36,950 bases of DNA. Origin: Lewinellaceae bacterium. GTDB lineage: Bacteria > Bacteroidota > Bacteroidia > Chitinophagales > Saprospiraceae. This document shows positions 33,865 to 36,950 of the stretch, in pieces; positions within the stretch are counted from its first letter, which is position 1; every line of letters begins with the position of its first letter. The stretch spans positions 1 through 36,950 of the forward strand of contig JACJXV010000037.1 of assembly GCA_020636445.1 (NCBI GenBank). The letters run 5' to 3'. The notes under the pieces were generated by a model that saw only the letters and a list, made by a program, of their open reading frames with translations, searched no databases and had not been told where the DNA came from. The position numbers and the translations under genes are program-made.

Positions 33865-33961
33865 AACGGGGGGGGATTCAACCACCAAGAACCAGGCCTG
33901 GCGGCCTTGTTTTTTTATGTCTACCCGACACTTGCATGTGAACTTGCGTGCCGGATAGGCA

Positions 33962-33992
33962 TAAAAAAACCAGCTCGCTTGCGCGAGCTGGT
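33962..33992 (-). terminator. Rho-independent terminator of the tRNA transcript
   Basis: On the minus strand, ACCAGCTCGC (33992-33983), loop GCAA, GCGAGCTGGT (33978-33969), then seven T (33968-33962). It starts 12 bases after the 3' end of tRNA-Pro and has the textbook form of a stem plus T tract. Confidence 0.88.
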
Positions 33993-34004
33993 CCTTGGTG
34001 GTTG

Positions 34005-34078
34005 TCGGGATGACAGGATTTGAACCTGCGACCACTCGCCCCCCAGACGAGTACTCTACCGGGCTGAGCTACATCCCG
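34005..34078 (-). tRNA. tRNA-Pro (anticodon GGG)
   Basis: Read on the minus strand: acceptor CGGGATG pairing with CATCCCG, D-arm TAGCTCAGCCCGGTAGAGT, anticodon stem CTCGT/GCGAG with the seven-base loop CTGGGGG (anticodon GGG), T-arm GCAGGTTCAAATCCTGT, discriminator A; 74 bases. CCA is not encoded. It follows tRNA-Val by 33 bases in the same transcript. Confidence 0.96.
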
Positions 34079-34111
34079 AAGCGGCTGGAAAAACCAGCTA
34101 TTGGTAACTGG

Positions 34112-34186
34112 TGGGTAATACTGGATTCGAACCAGTGACCTCTGCTCTGTCAAAGCAGCGCTCTAAACCAACTGAGCTAATTACCC
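34112..34186 (-). tRNA. tRNA-Val (anticodon GAC)
   Basis: Read on the minus strand: acceptor GGGTAAT pairing with ATTACCC, D-arm TAGCTCAGTTGGTTTAGAGC, anticodon stem CTGCT/AGCAG with the loop TTGACAG (anticodon GAC), T-arm ACTGGTTCGAATCCAGT, discriminator A; 75 bases. CCA is not encoded. First gene of the tRNA pair. Confidence 0.96.
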
Positions 34187-34229
34187 GCCTAAAGTCAGGC
34201 CATTGCCTGGGCTTTTGTTAAAGCGAATG

Positions 34230-34258
34230 CAAAATTAATAAGTTTTAAGCGCGGGAAA
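34230..34258 (-). promoter_or_regulatory. Candidate promoter of the tRNA-Val/tRNA-Pro unit
   Basis: On the minus strand TAATTTTG (34237-34230) fits the -7 pattern TAnnTTTG exactly. The position 18 bases upstream reads TTT (34258-34256) instead of TTG. Transcription would start near 34223, about 37 bases before tRNA-Val. Confidence 0.4.
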
Positions 34259-34356
34259 AAGTTCCACCTCACTTTTTTCGAAAAAAAACGCTTCTGTGAT
34301 CCATCTCACCAGCCAAGCAGTGAACCCGGGCGAAATTGCCCGAAAATTTGGTGCCT

Positions 34357-34899
34357 ATGCTTGTCAAAACAATTACCCGCTTCCTTAGTGTATTGATGCT
34401 GTTGTTTTCATCTCAGCTATGGGCACAAGAATCCCACAATACCGCAGTTGAAGCAATTCGCCATCATCGGCTTGCCCTTACCATGGGGAACACCCATATC
34501 CTGGAGGGTCGAAACAACGGAGGTGAGCTAATTATCCCTTCCTGGGGATTGGATTACGAGTATTGGTTTACGGAGCGGTTGGCCCTGGGGTTCCATGGTG
34601 AGCTGGAAATCCAGTCTTACGTGCTTGACCGGGGAGAGGAAAATGCCACCCTGGAGCGGGAGTATCCCTTGGTAGGAGCCCTGGTGCTTCTTTACTCACC
34701 CTGGAAAAAACTGCTCCTTTATGGAGGCCCCGGCCTGGAAGTAGAACGCAATGAGAACTTTGCCTTTTACCGCCTCGGAGCTGCCTACGAGATTGAACTC
34801 CCTCATCATTGGGACCTAACCCCTACCCTCTTTTATGATAAAAAAACGGATCTTTTTGATGCCTGGTCTATTGGACTGGCGATTGGACGAAAGTTCTAG
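34357..34899 (+). CDS. Outer-membrane beta-barrel-like protein of unknown function
   Basis: From ATG 34357 the protein has 180 residues (a TTG at 34336 is in frame but would put residues before the signal peptide). Signal peptide: FLSVLMLLFSSQLWAQ. The mature part alternates short amphipathic strands (HHRLALTMGNTHILEG, WGLDYEYWFTERLALGFHGE, LLLYGGPGLEVERNENFAFY, RLGAAYEIELPHHWDLTPTL) and ends in GLAIGRKF with the terminal Phe typical of outer-membrane barrels. It looks like a small eight-strand barrel. No homologue with known role is recognised. It is a single gene between the tRNA genes and a repeat-rich spacer. Confidence 0.8.
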   Translation: MLVKTITRFLSVLMLLFSSQLWAQESHNTAVEAIRHHRLALTMGNTHILEGRNNGGELIIPSWGLDYEYWFTERLALGFHGELEIQSYVLDRGEENATLEREYPLVGALVLLYSPWKKLLLYGGPGLEVERNENFAFYRLGAAYEIELPHHWDLTPTLFYDKKTDLFDAWSIGLAIGRKF

Positions 34900-35246
34900 T
34901 GTTCTGTAAAGTGAGGAGTGAAGGGTGAAGAGTCCCGCCTGCACTAAAGTTTCGGCGAGCGAAGGAAGACCCGCCTACGCTAAGCTTGTCCGCCTATGGC
35001 AGGCTTCGGCGGGCGAAGGAAACTTGCCCCGACTGCGTCGGAGTAAACCCTCCATAGGCGGGTAAACTTTGGTTTGGGCCATCCCTGCGGTCTGAAGACC
35101 GGCCAATACTCCGCTTGGAATCGAAAGATTCCTGCGAACAGTAGTGAAGGCCCGCCTACGGTGGTTTTACCATTAAATTCTTAGTTGACGAAACATCACG
35201 AAGTGTCCTTAAGGTTCAGCACGACCCCGAATTCGGTATTTCCCAG
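34900..35246. repeat. Repeat-rich non-coding spacer
   Basis: No gene seen. Two related units begin CCCGCCT(G/A)C and end TTCGGCG(A/G)GCGAAGGA, at 34934-34966 and 34970-35020; the second contains an inserted inverted segment (CCGCCTATGGCAGGCTTCGG). CCCGCCTACG starts again at 35151. Their complement-like form TCCATAGGCGGGTAAAC lies at 35051-35067. The second two-hairpin repeat is at 35087-35140. Confidence 0.6.
35087..35140. repeat. Two-hairpin intergenic repeat, copy 2
   Basis: CGGTC-TGAA-GACCG (35088-35101), linker GCCAATACTCCGCTT, then GGAATC-GAAA-GATTCC (35117-35132) and TGCGAACA. Same spacing as copy 1 at 32987-33040, with changes in the loops, linker and a few flanking bases while the stems still pair. 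Confidence 0.7.
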
Positions 35247-35274
35247 TTCACATCCTGGATAAACCTTACATTTG
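35247..35274 (+). promoter_or_regulatory. Candidate promoter of the phosphodiester glycosidase gene
   Basis: TACATTTG at 35267-35274 fits TAnnTTTG exactly; TTC (35247-35249) lies 17 bases upstream in place of TTG. The leader to the ATG at 35319 would be about 38 bases. Confidence 0.35.
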
Positions 35275-35318
35275 GGTTTGCCCGGGAAAATGCCGATTTT
35301 ACCGCAAAATCGACCGTT

Positions 35319-36164
35319 ATGCGCCGTTGGGGTATCCTCCTGTTGCTATTGCTGATTATCTTACGTGGAAACAGCCAATCAGCGGACTATTCGTTTTTTA
35401 CCAAAAAAATAGATCGCGGATTGCGCTGGCACCAATTCCATGGCCCTTGGGAAGGTCAGCTCCAGCATACCAATATCTTACGCATCAACCCACGTCGCTA
35501 CCGGCTAGACCTGGCTTTTGAGCAGGATACACTTTTGCCTACCAGTACCTTTGCCCAACGAGCTGCAGCCCGGGCAGCCATTAATGCTGGTTTTTTTGAT
35601 ATTCGCCTGGGGGGATCTGTTACGTTTTTGCGAAGCGATAGCCAAGCGATCACCGACAATCGCCCAAATCTGGTGGAATCGGATAATGAAATCACGGAAG
35701 GGGCCATCGCCATTACTGCCGACGGCCGACTTTACATCCGGAATACCCGCCAAGATACTTCCTGGCGGGACTCCCGGTACCTGGACATTCTGGTTACCGG
35801 TCCTTTGCTCCTGGAAAAAGGAGACCCTTCGCCATTGCAGGACAGGGTTTTTAATTCAGCCCGACACCCGCGCTCTGGCGCCTGCATTACTCAAAACGGA
35901 TCCATTTTGTTGGTGACGGTTGATGGGCGGAACGAAAAAGCCGCCGGAATGAGCTTAACTGAATTCACTTATTATCTGCACCAAAAAGGATGTTGGGATG
36001 CTATCAATCTGGATGGTGGCGGGTCTACAACCCTCGTCATCGCAGGACAGCCCGATCGGGGCGTTGTGAATATGCCATCCGATAATAAACAGTTTGATCA
36101 TCAGGGTGAACGAGCTGTTGCGAATGCACTGCTGGTTTTTCCCCGCAAAGCAACGCGGCCCTAA
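35319..36164 (+). CDS. Phosphodiester glycosidase family protein (NAGPA domain)
   Basis: A 281-residue exported protein: signal peptide WGILLLLLLIILRGNSQS, no lipobox. The NAGPA (PF09992) domain fills most of the rest: RAAINAGFFDIRLGGSVTFL, EGAIAITADGRLYI, DILVTGPLLLEKG, RHPRSGACITQNGSILLVTV, DGRNEKAAGMSLTEFTYYL, and the hallmark GCWDAINLDGGGSTTLVI near the C-terminus. The family includes the mammalian enzyme that removes N-acetylglucosamine from phosphodiesters, and bacterial relatives thought to act on sugar-phosphate polymers of the envelope. The true substrate here is unknown. A cation transporter gene starts nine bases after the stop, so the two may share a transcript. Confidence 0.92.
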   Translation: MRRWGILLLLLLIILRGNSQSADYSFFTKKIDRGLRWHQFHGPWEGQLQHTNILRINPRRYRLDLAFEQDTLLPTSTFAQRAAARAAINAGFFDIRLGGSVTFLRSDSQAITDNRPNLVESDNEITEGAIAITADGRLYIRNTRQDTSWRDSRYLDILVTGPLLLEKGDPSPLQDRVFNSARHPRSGACITQNGSILLVTVDGRNEKAAGMSLTEFTYYLHQKGCWDAINLDGGGSTTLVIAGQPDRGVVNMPSDNKQFDHQGERAVANALLVFPRKATRP

Positions 36165-36173
36165 TCCGTGAAA

Positions 36174-36950
36174 ATGACAACAATAACTCCTTCAGGTAAC
36201 GGAAACCTGCGTTTGCCAGCTATTATCCTGGTGGTAGGGCTTATCCTCATGGGGATTAAGTTTGTCGCCTGGTGGCTTACTAATTCTAATGCAATCCTTT
36301 CTGATGCCCTCGAAAGTATTATCAATATTGTAGCGGGTACTTTTTCCTTGTTTAGCCTGTACCTGGCTGGCCGCCCCCGGGATGTAAACCACCCTTACGG
36401 ACATGGTAAAGTAGAATTCATCAGCGCTGGCTTTGAAGGTAGTCTGATTGCCATAGCTGGTATTTCCATTATCGGTAAGGCGGGTTATAACCTGTTACAC
36501 CCCCAGGAATTGGCTCAGCTTGACCTGGGGTTAATACTCACCGGGGTCACAGGGGTTGTGAATTACGGTATGGGCGCAATGCTTATTAGCAAAGGCACCC
36601 GGGATCATTCACTTACCCAGGTAGCCAGCGGTAAACACCTGCAGAGCGATGCCTGGTCCTCGGCCGGCCTGGTCCTCGGCCTGGGCCTGGTTTACTGGAC
36701 AAAGATCAATCTGCTCGACAGCGTGCTGGCGATTATCTTTGCCTTCATTATCATCTACACCGGTTACAAGCTGGTGCGCCAATCAGTAGCCGGGATAATG
36801 GACGAAGCAGACAGCGAACTGTTGCGCGAACTCATCCCCTTTCTGCACCAAAACCGATCCCCGAACTGGATTGACATTCACAACCTTCGGGTAATCAAAT
36901 ACGGCGCACTCCTCCATATCGACTGCCACCTTACCCTGCCCTGGTACTTC
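36174..36950 (+). CDS. Cation diffusion facilitator family transporter (3' end beyond the window)
   Basis: From ATG 36174 the frame stays open to the window edge, 259 codons. It has the CDF plan: helices 1-2 with SNAILSDALESIINIVAG (Asp44 in the metal site), the loop HPYGHGKVEFISAG, helices 3-4, helix 5 with KHLQSDAWSSAG (the HxxxD metal site), helix 6, then the start of the cytoplasmic dimerisation domain (IMDEADSELLRELIPFL, YGALLHIDCHLTLP). Such proteins export divalent cations (zinc, iron or manganese) in exchange for protons. Glu and Ser replace the second Asp after Asp44, so metal choice is open. A GTG at 36168 is an alternative start. Confidence 0.93.
   Translation, partial: MTTITPSGNGNLRLPAIILVVGLILMGIKFVAWWLTNSNAILSDALESIINIVAGTFSLFSLYLAGRPRDVNHPYGHGKVEFISAGFEGSLIAIAGISIIGKAGYNLLHPQELAQLDLGLILTGVTGVVNYGMGAMLISKGTRDHSLTQVASGKHLQSDAWSSAGLVLGLGLVYWTKINLLDSVLAIIFAFIIIYTGYKLVRQSVAGIMDEADSELLRELIPFLHQNRSPNWIDIHNLRVIKYGALLHIDCHLTLPWYF

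Noticed and set aside
33769..34153. Open frames on the minus strand across the tRNA genes (peptides with VAGSNPVIP and RSLVRIQYYPP)
   Set aside because: These are the well-known false translations of tRNA T-arms; the DNA folds as tRNA-Val, tRNA-Pro and a terminator.

Overview
This window looks like chromosomal DNA of a free-living, heterotrophic member of the Bacteroidota, probably of the Saprospiria/Cytophagia kind (genus not determinable by eye). The reasons are a SusC/SusD pair with surface lipoproteins, LytS/LytTR and propeller-type regulators, outer-membrane proteins ending in Phe, weak or absent Shine-Dalgarno sequences, and several matches to the Bacteroidota promoter pattern TTG-N18-TAnnTTTG. 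No phage gene, insertion sequence or CRISPR array was seen.

Layout. Positions 1-3647 hold the end of a propeller/Y_Y_Y sensor histidine kinase and its LytTR response regulator, closed by a probably bidirectional terminator. A transketolase follows on the minus strand (3712-5760), then a 670-bp AT-rich spacer, an ECF sigma factor and an HtpX-like M48 membrane protease. From 8085 to 18523 everything is on the minus strand. In transcription order there is: (i) a tightly packed five-gene operon of ethanolamine-permease-like transporter, glutamine-synthetase-like gamma-glutamyl ligase, SDR dehydrogenase, aldehyde dehydrogenase and class I glutamine amidotransferase-like hydrolase; (ii) a three-gene ABC importer of the PF04392 solute-binding type; (iii) aspartate ammonia-lyase; (iv) MsrB.

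After a small lipoprotein and a perfect 16-bp stem terminator comes a beta-glucan utilisation locus (19550-32600). It consists of a membrane-anchored LuxR-type regulator with a periplasmic propeller, then, divergently, SusC, SusD, two surface glycan-binding lipoproteins, a Calx-beta/GH16 endo-beta-1,3-glucanase and a GH30 enzyme likely acting on beta-1,6 linkages. Together these suit laminarin or a fungal-type beta-1,3/1,6-glucan.

The last part (32601-36950) has long non-coding stretches full of short repeats and hairpins, a small membrane protein, tRNA-Val(GAC) and tRNA-Pro(GGG) on the minus strand with terminators, an outer-membrane barrel protein, a NAGPA-type phosphodiester glycosidase and the 5' part of a cation diffusion facilitator transporter.

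The most interesting system is the five-gene operon at 12974-18523. It resembles the gamma-glutamyl (Puu-type) amine pathway, but has no flavin amine oxidase and carries an SDR instead, beside an ethanolamine-type permease. I infer a gamma-glutamylation route for an amino alcohol such as ethanolamine: import, gamma-glutamylation, alcohol to aldehyde to acid, then release of glutamate and an amino acid. Other points of note are a promoter embedded in the terminator before the GH16 gene, a 20-bp duplication of the tRNA-Pro 3' end, and a two-hairpin intergenic repeat present in two copies.
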